The translations under genes and the position numbers were made by a program. Below the pieces are notes generated by a model. It was not told the origin of the DNA. It saw only the letters and a program-made list of their open reading frames with translations, and made no database searches. A stretch of 64,000 nt of DNA from Rhizobium sp. Root482 (lineage in GTDB: Bacteria > Pseudomonadota > Alphaproteobacteria > Rhizobiales > Rhizobiaceae): contig NZ_LMFA01000020.1 of assembly GCF_001426565.1 (NCBI RefSeq), positions 256,879-320,878 on the forward strand. Reading direction: 5' to 3'. Shown here in pieces: positions 18,015 to 25,696 of this stretch (the stretch's first letter is position 1; every line of letters starts with the position of its first letter).

Positions 18015-19103
18015 ATGGCGACACTTCAGAATTTTGAGAGCGAGATCGAGAAAACGCGCGGGATCGTCGAGGAGGTGCGCGGCAAGATGAACCAGTCGGC
18101 GGTGGTTCTCGACCAGTTCGCCAAGTCGGACACGAAGCTGGGCGACGCCAATTTCGACATCGAAAACGCCCGTATCCAGGACGTCATCAACCAGCAGAAG
18201 GTGATGGAAGGCAATATCGCCGACCTGATCATCGGGCTGGAGGACGCCACCAACGTCTTCGGCTCCGAGTTCGAGAGCATGAAGAGCTATACGGGCTACG
18301 AAAAATTCATCGGCATGTTTTCCAAGCAAAAGATGCAGCGCATGCGCACCGACCGCGTCCGCAACATGTCGCTGGCCGGCAACCTGCAGGAATTGCTGTC
18401 CAAGTCCGATACCATCGTCGGCATCCTCAAGGACCAGAAGAACGTTCTCGATCAGCGCTACAAGACCTCCGAGGCAAGCCTGTTGCAGGTGATCGAGCGC
18501 CGCAAGGGCACGATGGCCAATCTCCAGGAGACCCAGAAGCGCATCGAGGAACTCAACCCGATGCTGATGGACATCGAAAACCGTATCGCCGCCTCCACCG
18601 ACCAGATGTCGCGCACCCAGCTTGAAGGCGAGCGCTCGGTTCTTGCCACCGAATATAACGAGAAGCAGGCGAAGGAGCAGGAGCTGCTGGCCGAGAGCCA
18701 GACGCTGGAGCGCTATACCGCGATGTTCCAGACCTTCGTCGATTCGCTCAACAACCAGATCGCCGCCCAGAATACGCTGATCAACAAGCTGACCATCGAT
18801 ACCGAGCAGCGCATCGTGCTCTACAAGGCGCTCGAGGATTCCCTGAAGACCGCCGCCCAGCAGGATGTCGCCCACAAGATCAATACGCTCGGCAGCCAGG
18901 TCGATACGGCGGCGGAGGAAACCATGGCCGGCATCGGCTCGGCGGCGCAGCGCCATATCGGCGATCTCCTTGAAATGCACGAGAAGAACATGCTCTCCAC
19001 CCAGGACATCCAGCGCCGTAAGAAACTCGCCGACGACGCCTTTGCCCGGCGCTTCCAGTCGGTGATGGACAAGCACAATTCCGCGAATTATGTGAAGCAG
19101 TAA
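18015..19103 (+). CDS. coiled-coil protein of unknown function, first gene of AAA+/DUF2333 cluster
   Basis: A 362-residue, almost entirely helical protein, rich in Glu, Gln, Lys and Leu, with no signal peptide or membrane helix. Long heptad-like stretches run from about residue 5 to 80 and again from about 130 to 290; between them lies a short basic-hydrophobic part (YEKFIGMFSKQKMQRMRTDRVRN). The layout recalls TelA (toxic anion resistance) or PspA-like scaffold proteins, but I see no decisive family signature. AGGGGAAA precedes the ATG. A palindromic repeat separates it from the next gene, yet all five genes of the cluster run the same way. Confidence 0.7.
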   Translation: MATLQNFESEIEKTRGIVEEVRGKMNQSAVVLDQFAKSDTKLGDANFDIENARIQDVINQQKVMEGNIADLIIGLEDATNVFGSEFESMKSYTGYEKFIGMFSKQKMQRMRTDRVRNMSLAGNLQELLSKSDTIVGILKDQKNVLDQRYKTSEASLLQVIERRKGTMANLQETQKRIEELNPMLMDIENRIAASTDQMSRTQLEGERSVLATEYNEKQAKEQELLAESQTLERYTAMFQTFVDSLNNQIAAQNTLINKLTIDTEQRIVLYKALEDSLKTAAQQDVAHKINTLGSQVDTAAEETMAGIGSAAQRHIGDLLEMHEKNMLSTQDIQRRKKLADDAFARRFQSVMDKHNSANYVKQ

Positions 19104-19137
19104 TGCAGCGTGTGCTCGCCGAAACTTATTTCATAAA

Positions 19138-19250
19138 GCCCCTCACCCTAACCCTCTCCCCGCAGGCGGGGAGAGGGGACGACGGAAATTGCCGCTTGTC
19201 CCTTCTCCCCGTGTACGGGGAGAAGGTGCCCGATAGGGCGGATGAGGGGC
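19138..19250. repeat. rhizobial palindromic intergenic repeat (CTCTCCCCGC type)
   Basis: Outer arms GCCCCTCA (19138) and TGAGGGGC (19243-19250) enclose two strong hairpins: CCCTCTCCCCGC / GCGGGGAGAGGG at 19152-19177 and CCTTCTCCCCGT / ACGGGGAGAAGG at 19201-19226. I recall this sequence as a repeat scattered many times between genes in rhizobial chromosomes. Here it lies between the first and second genes of the 18-25.5 kb cluster and could attenuate transcription or shape the transcript. Confidence 0.85.
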
Positions 19251-19290
19251 CGCCAAATACGCGTACAGTTTTGCCACGAGACAGCCACCC

Positions 19291-20439
19291 ATGAACGCCG
19301 CATCCGAAGGCCCCGTCGGCCAGTATTTCGCCTCGATCCGGGCGGCGCTTGGCGGGCTTGAGATCTTTCTGGGCGATCGTAATTCGCCGCTTTATCGCAA
19401 CAGCGTCGTCGGCGAAGTGGTGGTGCCCTATCTGGCGCGGCTGAAGGCCTCGTTCTCGTGCTGGGAAAATCGCATCGGCTTCATCGAGCAATTCCGCATT
19501 TCGCGGGCTGAAAGCGGTTTTCCGGTTTTCCAGAATGTGCTGGAACTGGAAAACGACCGGCAATCGGCGGCAAAGCGCCTGTCGGGCATTCCGCCCGCGG
19601 ATGCGCTGCGCCAGGAAATGGCCGATTTCATCCTGAGGCAGAAGAGTTTTCCGACCGAACTCCAGTCCCGTATGGCCGAGCGGCTCTATCTGGAGCAGAT
19701 CGGCAAGGGCGAAATATTTTCGCCCTTCATCATGCCGGAAACGATCCGTGTCGCCGTCAATCCGAAGACCATGCGGCCCTACTACGTCGTCTCATGGGGC
19801 GCTTTCGACGGCACGAGCACGCTGCCGATGGTCTATATGACGCTGGTCGAGGATTCCTCGGAAAAGATCGTCTCCCTGCTGGTGACGCCCGATGGCAAGC
19901 TTAACCCGGATACCGACATACCCCTGCCGGTCGGCGGTCTGCTCAATCCGGAGCTCGCCAGCCGTTTTGATGATTTCGCACTGAAGAACAGCGCCTATTC
20001 GCTGACGCCGGTGACGATCGCCACCAATTTCGACCGGGATTTTCCCGAACTCCACCCCAAGCAGTTGCGCCGCATTGTGCTCGGCCCCTTCTATTCGGCC
20101 GGGATTACCGAGAACAATGCGCGGATCAACGACATCCTGTCCAAGGTTCGCAAGACCGAAAACGCCTGGCTTTTGACCTGGACGGTCCAGGAGGTCTTCT
20201 CCAAGGCCGAGCGTCCGGCCGAGCGCGGTTTTTGGTCCTCGACGCCGGCGGTGGAGGAATTCCACATCGATACCGACAATCTGGAGGCCACCCGGATGGG
20301 CGTCAGTTCCTACGAGAAACATGCGCTGGTGCCGCACGACGCCTATCAGGCGCTCTATGCGACCGGCGAGGCCGCGGCGATCTTCGGCGACTACAACGTG
20401 CACGTGATTTCCGGCAACCAGGTCATCAGCGAGGTGTGA
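19291..20439 (+). CDS. protein of unknown function, second gene of AAA+/DUF2333 cluster
   Basis: A 382-residue soluble protein without signal peptide or membrane segments and with no motif I recognise. The N-terminal third is helical (RAALGGLEIFLGDRNSPLYR onward); the middle, about residues 150-300, is richer in strands (RPYYVVSWGAFDGTSTLPMVYMTLV) and may be a separate beta-containing domain; the end is short and hydrophilic. It stops three bases before the AAA+ ATPase gene, so the two are translationally linked and probably function together. No Shine-Dalgarno is obvious at the start; other starts downstream are possible. Confidence 0.65.
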   Translation: MNAASEGPVGQYFASIRAALGGLEIFLGDRNSPLYRNSVVGEVVVPYLARLKASFSCWENRIGFIEQFRISRAESGFPVFQNVLELENDRQSAAKRLSGIPPADALRQEMADFILRQKSFPTELQSRMAERLYLEQIGKGEIFSPFIMPETIRVAVNPKTMRPYYVVSWGAFDGTSTLPMVYMTLVEDSSEKIVSLLVTPDGKLNPDTDIPLPVGGLLNPELASRFDDFALKNSAYSLTPVTIATNFDRDFPELHPKQLRRIVLGPFYSAGITENNARINDILSKVRKTENAWLLTWTVQEVFSKAERPAERGFWSSTPAVEEFHIDTDNLEATRMGVSSYEKHALVPHDAYQALYATGEAAAIFGDYNVHVISGNQVISEV

Positions 20440-20442
20440 GGC

Positions 20443-22353
20443 ATGTCACTGAACACGGGTTTGACGACGCTTCACGAGGACGACATCGCCAAGCACCAGG
20501 CGATGGCGCAGGGGCTTGTAACCCGCCTGATCATCCTGGAGGCGGACGATCCCGCAGCCGGCGCGGCGATCGCCGGCACCGGCCGCCGCTTCATTTCCAC
20601 CGTCTCGACCGGCGGCCAGCGCCGCACCCGCGAGGTCGAGCTTGCAAAGACCATCCAGGCGGCCCGGCCGGGGGATCCATTGCTTTCGCCGGCCCAGCAC
20701 GGCGTGCTCTACCGCTCGCGGCGCGGCCTGCAGGTAGCGCTTGCCGTCGCCGAGGTCTTTGCCCGCCAGACTGATCTGGAAAGCCTGCAATCGCGCAATG
20801 CGGCGTCACCGCTTTCAGGCGAGGACGCGACGCGGTTCAAGGCGCTGCTTTCGGCATCGGCCTATATCGCAGCCTTCACCTTCGCCGCCTATCTGGGGGC
20901 AACGCTTGCCGGCGAAGGCGAGCCGGTGGAAGACGGGACGGAACCGGATTTCCTGTTCGACACGCCGCAGGATGCACTGAAGAGCATGGTTTCGGCGCTG
21001 GACAGAACGATCGCCGGCGCGCCCGACGATGCGGCCTTGACCAGCCGGACCCGCGCCTTCGCCCGGCTTGCCATCGAAGGGTTGATCACCCGCAAGGCCC
21101 GGTTCACCGGGCTTGCCAGCTTCGAGAATGTCCATATCCGGCTGGACCAGGACGATTTCACGCTCAACGGTTTCGATGTCGCGCCCGGGCAGAAGCGCAA
21201 GCCTCTGGTCATGACCTTCAAGAAGCCGGAAGAAATCATCGGCAATCACATCGCCAAATATCAGGCGCTGAAACTTGCCAAGATGCTGATGGCCTATGAT
21301 TTCGACCGGCAGATGAACCCCTTCGTCGAGCTTGGCGGCTTCCTGTTCACCTTCATCGGCGATGGCATGCCGGGCACCGGCAAGACCATCCTCATCCAGA
21401 TGCTCGCCGGCCTCGTCAACGATTACTGCCAGGTTGCCGGCTATGCCTTCCACTACGAGAATTTCGGCGTCGACCAGATTTCCTCCTATCAGGGCAAATC
21501 CGGGCAGAACTGCAAGGAATTCGTCAACAATGTCATCAATCCGCGCGCCATCGGCTTCGGCACGATCGACGATGTCGATCAGGTCGCCGCCAAGCGCTCC
21601 GATGACCGGGCGTCCGCCGGCCAGCACGAGGTGACGGCGGTGCTGATGGAGAGCTTTGCCGGTGCTTCGACGGTGATCCGCGGCAATTGCACCTTCGGCA
21701 TGTTTTCCAACTATCCGGAAAATGTCGATGATGCCCTGCGCCAGCGTGCCGGCGCCCGCTGGCTGGTCGACGGACCGCAATCGGAAGGCGATTATATCGA
21801 CATCTTTGCCATGCTGGTCGGCAGGAACCACCAGATTCCGCTCGGCGAACACGCCCTGTTTGCCGGCCAGGAGATCAAGAAGGCTGTCTCGCAGTCCTAC
21901 GAAGCCCATTCCCGCCCGAAGGAGGAGGGGTTGTTGGCCGTCTGGGAGCGGTACGAAAAAAACGAGGGCAGGATCGAAACGCTCGCGGATGTCGGCGCCT
22001 ATCTGCACGAGATCAAGCAGGCCGAGCCGCGCTTCACCGGCCGCGCCATCAAGAACATCACCGATGCGATCAAGATGCGGGCGATGGACGTGGACCTGCC
22101 GGATGACTGGTTCGCCACGCCGGAGGCCTTCATGCACAGGACCTATGACGAGAAGAAAGCCATGATCGAGGAGCTGCGCGGGCCGATCACGCTCGACATG
22201 GTCCTGCAGGAGATCAACCGCTATGCCGACAGCGAATTCCGCTACACCGACAAATCCGACGATGCCGCGGTGACAGATATCATTCGCCGGGAACGTCAGC
22301 GGGAAAAGGCGGTTCGCGAGATCGAGGCGATGAAAGGCGAGGGGCGCTGGTAG
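20443..22353 (+). CDS. AAA+ ATPase of unknown role, core of the 18-25.5 kb cluster
   Basis: A 636-residue protein. The first ~290 residues are a domain I do not recognise, with a hydrophobic helix around 139-157. The AAA+ module follows: Walker A GDGMPGTGKT at 306-315, Walker B FGTIDDVDQV with Asp376-Asp377 (Asp-Asp where most AAA+ proteins have Asp-Glu), and a sensor-1 and arginine-finger region FSNYPENVDDALRQRAG, the same layout as the TN(R/Y)P..LD.AL.R.GR segment of classical AAA remodelling ATPases. There is no protease domain. It is likely a hexameric remodelling motor; partners are probably the genes around it. The stop is 58 bases before the RelE-like toxin start. Confidence 0.8.
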   Translation: MSLNTGLTTLHEDDIAKHQAMAQGLVTRLIILEADDPAAGAAIAGTGRRFISTVSTGGQRRTREVELAKTIQAARPGDPLLSPAQHGVLYRSRRGLQVALAVAEVFARQTDLESLQSRNAASPLSGEDATRFKALLSASAYIAAFTFAAYLGATLAGEGEPVEDGTEPDFLFDTPQDALKSMVSALDRTIAGAPDDAALTSRTRAFARLAIEGLITRKARFTGLASFENVHIRLDQDDFTLNGFDVAPGQKRKPLVMTFKKPEEIIGNHIAKYQALKLAKMLMAYDFDRQMNPFVELGGFLFTFIGDGMPGTGKTILIQMLAGLVNDYCQVAGYAFHYENFGVDQISSYQGKSGQNCKEFVNNVINPRAIGFGTIDDVDQVAAKRSDDRASAGQHEVTAVLMESFAGASTVIRGNCTFGMFSNYPENVDDALRQRAGARWLVDGPQSEGDYIDIFAMLVGRNHQIPLGEHALFAGQEIKKAVSQSYEAHSRPKEEGLLAVWERYEKNEGRIETLADVGAYLHEIKQAEPRFTGRAIKNITDAIKMRAMDVDLPDDWFATPEAFMHRTYDEKKAMIEELRGPITLDMVLQEINRYADSEFRYTDKSDDAAVTDIIRRERQREKAVREIEAMKGEGRW

Positions 22354-22359
22354 GGGTAG

Positions 22360-22378
22360 AATTAGCTATTAGCGAATT
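22360..22378. promoter_or_regulatory. imperfect palindrome, candidate operator of the RelE/XRE module
   Basis: AATTAGC-TATTA-GCGAATT is an inverted repeat (6 of 7 positions) in an AT-rich patch between the AAA+ gene and the toxin gene, 33 bases before the toxin ATG. It is well placed for autorepression by the XRE antitoxin and for a promoter of the module's own. Confidence 0.4.
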
Positions 22379-22411
22379 TTGTTGCCTGTCCCGGTAGCGA
22401 GGCTTATATCC

Positions 22412-22660
22412 ATGAAGCAAGTTTTCTTCCACACTCCCGCTTTGCGGACGCTCGCACGGATACCGAGAAATGAGGCCGAGAAGATAAGGCGGAAAATTTA
22501 TCAATATGCTGATGATCCCTCAGCGCTGAAGACAAATGTAAAGAAGCTACAGGGACGCGAGGGTTTCAGGTTGCGCGTGGGAAACTGGCGAGTGATCTTC
22601 GATGAAAATGGCGAGGTTCTTGACGTGCTCGAAGTCGATAGCCGTGGAAGCATTTATTGA
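22412..22660 (+). CDS. RelE/ParE-family toxin
   Basis: An 82-residue protein of the RelE/ParE fold: MKQVFFHTPALRTLARIPRNEAEKIRRKIYQ (helical hairpin), then LKGREG-like VKKLQGREGFRLRVGNWRVIFD (beta sheet with the basic Arg residues typical of RelE nucleases) and a short end. RelE toxins cut mRNA on the ribosome; ParE members instead poison gyrase. The conserved sheet with R.R.G.WRVIF suggests the RelE branch. It is followed 12 bases later by the antitoxin gene. The frame starts at 22379 but ATG 22412 gives the family N-terminus. Confidence 0.85.
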   Translation: MKQVFFHTPALRTLARIPRNEAEKIRRKIYQYADDPSALKTNVKKLQGREGFRLRVGNWRVIFDENGEVLDVLEVDSRGSIY

Positions 22661-22672
22661 AGGAAGCGGGTG

Positions 22673-23080
22673 ATGAATAAGGTGACCAAGTTTACCACGC
22701 CTGGCGGGGAAGAAATGGTTATGCTTGGACGCGCCGAATACGATGCGCTTGTCGAAATGGCAGAAATGCTTGAGGACGTTGCTGCATACGACGAGGCCAA
22801 GCGGCGCATTGCCGAGGGTGATGATCTCCGTGTTCCTTTAGAATTCGTCGATCGGCTGATCGACGGCGAAAATCCGGTCCGTGTCTGGCGCGATTTTCGC
22901 GGTATGGCGAGCAAGGACCTCGCAAAGGCGGTCGGCATAAGTGCGGCCTATCTCTCCGAGATCGAGACCGGCAAGAAAGACGGCAGTCTTTCGGTTTTCA
23001 GGAACATTGCCAAGGCGCTCCGCGTCGATATCGACGATCTCTTCTGGGGCGAAGACCGTAAATCGCCTGTAGACGAATGA
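22673..23080 (+). CDS. XRE-type helix-turn-helix antitoxin
   Basis: A 135-residue partner of the RelE-like toxin. Residues 1-60 form an N-terminal part beginning KVTKFTTPGGEEMVMLGRAEYDAL, resembling antitoxin toxin-binding regions; the C-terminal half is a Cro/C1-type helix-turn-helix (FRGMASKDLAKAVGISAAYLSEIETGKKDGSL) with the recognition helix in ISAAYLSEIE. AAGGAAGCGG lies before the ATG at 22673; GTG 22670 is a weaker alternative. It ends 10 bases before the next cluster gene, which lacks a good ribosome-binding site of its own and so may depend on translation from here. Confidence 0.85.
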   Translation: MNKVTKFTTPGGEEMVMLGRAEYDALVEMAEMLEDVAAYDEAKRRIAEGDDLRVPLEFVDRLIDGENPVRVWRDFRGMASKDLAKAVGISAAYLSEIETGKKDGSLSVFRNIAKALRVDIDDLFWGEDRKSPVDE

Positions 23081-23090
23081 TCTGCATAGC

Positions 23091-24392
23091 ATGAAACGTC
23101 TCCTGGAAGCCGAACTCATCTATGGTCGCCTGCTCGAGATTTCCGAGCAGCATCTGATTGCCCGCTACAACAAGGCGCTCGAGGGGTTTGGCCTGCATCC
23201 GACGGCGCTGTCGTCGTTTCGGATCGACATGACCGGGTTTTCGCCGGAGATCGCCGACGAACTGGGCGACCGCGATTATCTCGATCCGAACCGGGTCAAC
23301 CGTCGCTTCATCCTGCTCACGCCGGCGCAGGAGGAATTGCCGGTGGTCCATACGAGTTTTTCCAATACCGCCGCACTGATGCACGAATTCTTCTTCGCCA
23401 ATGCGCGCGCCATCAATGCCGTGACGATCAGGGACGCGCTCTATGGCGAGATCGAGGATACCGTTTCCACCGTCGACGATATCGATGATCTGCTGTCGAT
23501 CAACGAAGTCCGCTTCCGCGTGCTCTCGGCCGAGGACATGCTGGGCAAGGCGGCCGAGCTGCGCACTCTGACGGACCGGCTGAAGACCGAGCCCTCGGCC
23601 TGGGCCGATGACGGGCTCCTGAACCGGATGGTCGAGCTTGCCAAGGTGACCGGCGATATCCGCGAGAATGCGCTGGTGCCCGACCAGCTCGTCTTTCGCC
23701 ATGATGCCTTCTGGGCCAATCATTTCGGCGGCGTCTATGTCTTTCTGGACGAAAAGACCACCACCGTCATCTGCGATCCTTCCGTACCCGGATTTCGCCG
23801 CTCCCGGCCCTGGCAGGTAAGTTATATCAGCCTGTCGGACCATCAGCGCATCTATGAATTCCTGGCCTCGACGAAGCGGCTGCAATTGCCGCAGGCCTCC
23901 TGGGTGCAGGATTCCGGCCTCTATCAGCATCGGGCCGACATGATCCTGCGCGGGCTGGTCAACCAAGCCGATCCAACGGCCGATCTCGGTTCCATCGACC
24001 AGATCTGGCTACAGACCTGGATGCACCGCAATTCCGCGCTGGTCGCCTCGGACGGCGCCTATCCCTTTCTGCAGGGGATGATCCGCTCGGTGCTGTCCTC
24101 CGGCACGATTAGGATGCAGGAGGTTCCGCCGGAAAACCGCTTCCTTCTGGTGCGGGCGGCACCGGAGCATCCCGATCAATGGTTGACCAACCGGTTGATT
24201 TCACAGCTCGTGCCCAGCGATTTCGTCTCCCGTTTCGTCTTCGACAAGGAGGGATTTTATGGGGCTTATGAACATTATAGCGAAAAGTTCAGGGAATATG
24301 TTGTGGCGACGCTGACCGGCACATATCTCAGGAACAAGGTGGCGTTTCGCAAACGCCTTTACGGGCTCAGGGAGGAAACCAGCAATGCTTGA
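23091..24392 (+). CDS. protein of unknown function (possibly DUF6638), fourth gene of AAA+/DUF2333 cluster
   Basis: A 433-residue soluble protein with no signal peptide, membrane helix or catalytic motif I recognise. It mixes helices and strands; acidic helices occur near residues 115-145 (IEDTVSTVDDIDDLLSINE). It may be the family labelled DUF6638, but I cannot confirm that from sequence alone. Its last eight bases overlap the DUF2333 gene, a strong sign that the two products are made and work together. There is no Shine-Dalgarno before its ATG. Confidence 0.7.
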   Translation: MKRLLEAELIYGRLLEISEQHLIARYNKALEGFGLHPTALSSFRIDMTGFSPEIADELGDRDYLDPNRVNRRFILLTPAQEELPVVHTSFSNTAALMHEFFFANARAINAVTIRDALYGEIEDTVSTVDDIDDLLSINEVRFRVLSAEDMLGKAAELRTLTDRLKTEPSAWADDGLLNRMVELAKVTGDIRENALVPDQLVFRHDAFWANHFGGVYVFLDEKTTTVICDPSVPGFRRSRPWQVSYISLSDHQRIYEFLASTKRLQLPQASWVQDSGLYQHRADMILRGLVNQADPTADLGSIDQIWLQTWMHRNSALVASDGAYPFLQGMIRSVLSSGTIRMQEVPPENRFLLVRAAPEHPDQWLTNRLISQLVPSDFVSRFVFDKEGFYGAYEHYSEKFREYVVATLTGTYLRNKVAFRKRLYGLREETSNA

Positions 24393-25512
24393 TCCGATCG
24401 TCGCGTTCTTTCAACGCCTGTTCTCCGCGATCGGCCGCGGCATCGGCATTGTCATTGCCTGGTTGCTCTTCCCTTTCATCACCGTCGCCAACTGGTATCG
24501 GGGGCGCAGCTGGATCATCAAGGGGCCGATCGGCATTGGCCTTTTGCTGCTGATCGCTCTCTACGGTTATTTCATTTGGCAGACGCAGGCCTGGACCGGT
24601 TTCGACCCGGATTATGTCAACAGATACAATCTGGCGGAGCGCAAGAACGATGCCGGCCAGCCGATCAAGGTCGCTGCCGGCGAGACCGCGCCCGCCGATC
24701 GCTGCGAGCGTTCGGCGATCGTCGATGTGACGGCCGACCTGATCGACTACAATGTCAACGAGAATGCCTGGATTTCCTCCATGCTGCTCTACAAGGCCGG
24801 TCTTTTCGGCATGGACTGGGATCATACGCCCTGGTTCGACAATAAGGCTGCCTTCCAGCGCGGCGTCAACGAGGCGGTGCGCCGTACGACCGTCGAGCTG
24901 GTGGATTCGCTGGTGCGCATGCGCGGCACGTCAGGCATCAATCCGCGGCTTCAGAGCGTGCGCAGCAAGATGCAATATGAGGAAACAAACTGGTATTTCG
25001 GCCTGTCGCCGTTCGGTCCCTTGACGCCGACGCCCTCGCAATACCGCGCGGCCATCGCCGATCTTCGTGCCTTCAACGACGAACTGGCGAGCTGTGCGGT
25101 CACATTCGACGCGCGCGCCGATAATTTCCTCGAATTCATGGATCGGGTGTCCAGCTCGATCGGCAGTACCTCGGCCATGCTGCGGGAACGGTCTGAGAAC
25201 TACAACGGCGGCTGGTTCGATACGCGCGCCGACGACCGGTTCTGGTTCGCCTATGGCCAGCTCTACGGCTATTACGGCATATTGTCGGCCACCGGAGCGG
25301 ATTTCGATGGGGTCATCAACCAGCGCGGCCTCGGCCCGATCTGGGCGGAAAGCATCAAGCAGTTGCGCGCCTCGCTGAAAATCCAGCCGCTGATCATTTC
25401 CAACGGCCAGGAGGATGGCTGGATCATGCCGACCCATCTCGCCACGCTCGGCTTCTATGTCCTGCGTGTGCGCTCCAACCTTGTCGAAATGCGCGACATT
25501 CTCGCGCGATAG
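24385..25512 (+). CDS. DUF2333 family membrane protein, last gene of AAA+ cluster
   Basis: A 375-residue protein with two hydrophobic segments near the N-terminus (about residues 10-35 and 48-66) and a large domain after them that should lie in the periplasm. The segment [20 protein letters not shown] and the following [10 protein letters not shown]-type helices fit DUF2333, a family of unknown function. It overlaps the previous gene by eight bases and closes the cluster; a terminator hairpin follows. It is the only clear membrane protein of the set and so a candidate anchor for the AAA+ machine. Confidence 0.8.
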   Translation: MLDPIVAFFQRLFSAIGRGIGIVIAWLLFPFITVANWYRGRSWIIKGPIGIGLLLLIALYGYFIWQTQAWTGFDPDYVNRYNLAERKNDAGQPIKVAAGETAPADRCERSAIVDVTADLIDYNVNENAWISSMLLYKAGLFGMDWDHTPWFDNKAAFQRGVNEAVRRTTVELVDSLVRMRGTSGINPRLQSVRSKMQYEETNWYFGLSPFGPLTPTPSQYRAAIADLRAFNDELASCAVTFDARADNFLEFMDRVSSSIGSTSAMLRERSENYNGGWFDTRADDRFWFAYGQLYGYYGILSATGADFDGVINQRGLGPIWAESIKQLRASLKIQPLIISNGQEDGWIMPTHLATLGFYVLRVRSNLVEMRDILAR

Positions 25513-25531
25513 GCGGAAATCGATTGTTTTT

Positions 25532-25563
25532 GAGACGGAAGGACGCTGTTCTTCCGTCTCTTT
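25532..25563 (+). terminator. terminator closing the AAA+/DUF2333 cluster
   Basis: Perfect ten-base-pair stem GAGACGGAAG / CTTCCGTCTC with a nine-base loop followed by TTT, 19 bases after the DUF2333 stop codon. Confidence 0.65.
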
Positions 25564-25696
25564 CGTCGGATTTGCCGCCGCAAAGCGAATTTTCGTATCG
25601 CTGACGCGCTTTCACGCAACAATTCGATGGAAAGCCCTTTCAGTTCACGCTCATATGCTCGCCAGACCGGAACCGGTGGAAGGGGAGAGACGCCAT

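Noticed and set aside
18015-19103. Calling the coiled-coil protein TelA (toxic anion resistance).
   Set aside because: The general helical layout is similar but I could not find a decisive family signature; naming it would overstate the evidence.
22361-22376. Second match to the NolR consensus (ATTAG-N9-AA) before the RelE gene.
   Set aside because: The motif has few fixed bases and many chance matches are expected in 64 kb; the palindrome there fits a toxin-antitoxin operator better.
25561-25696. Possible riboswitch or folate-linked control element before fhs.
   Set aside because: Only 136 bases after the upstream terminator and no recognisable conserved core; treated as plain promoter region.
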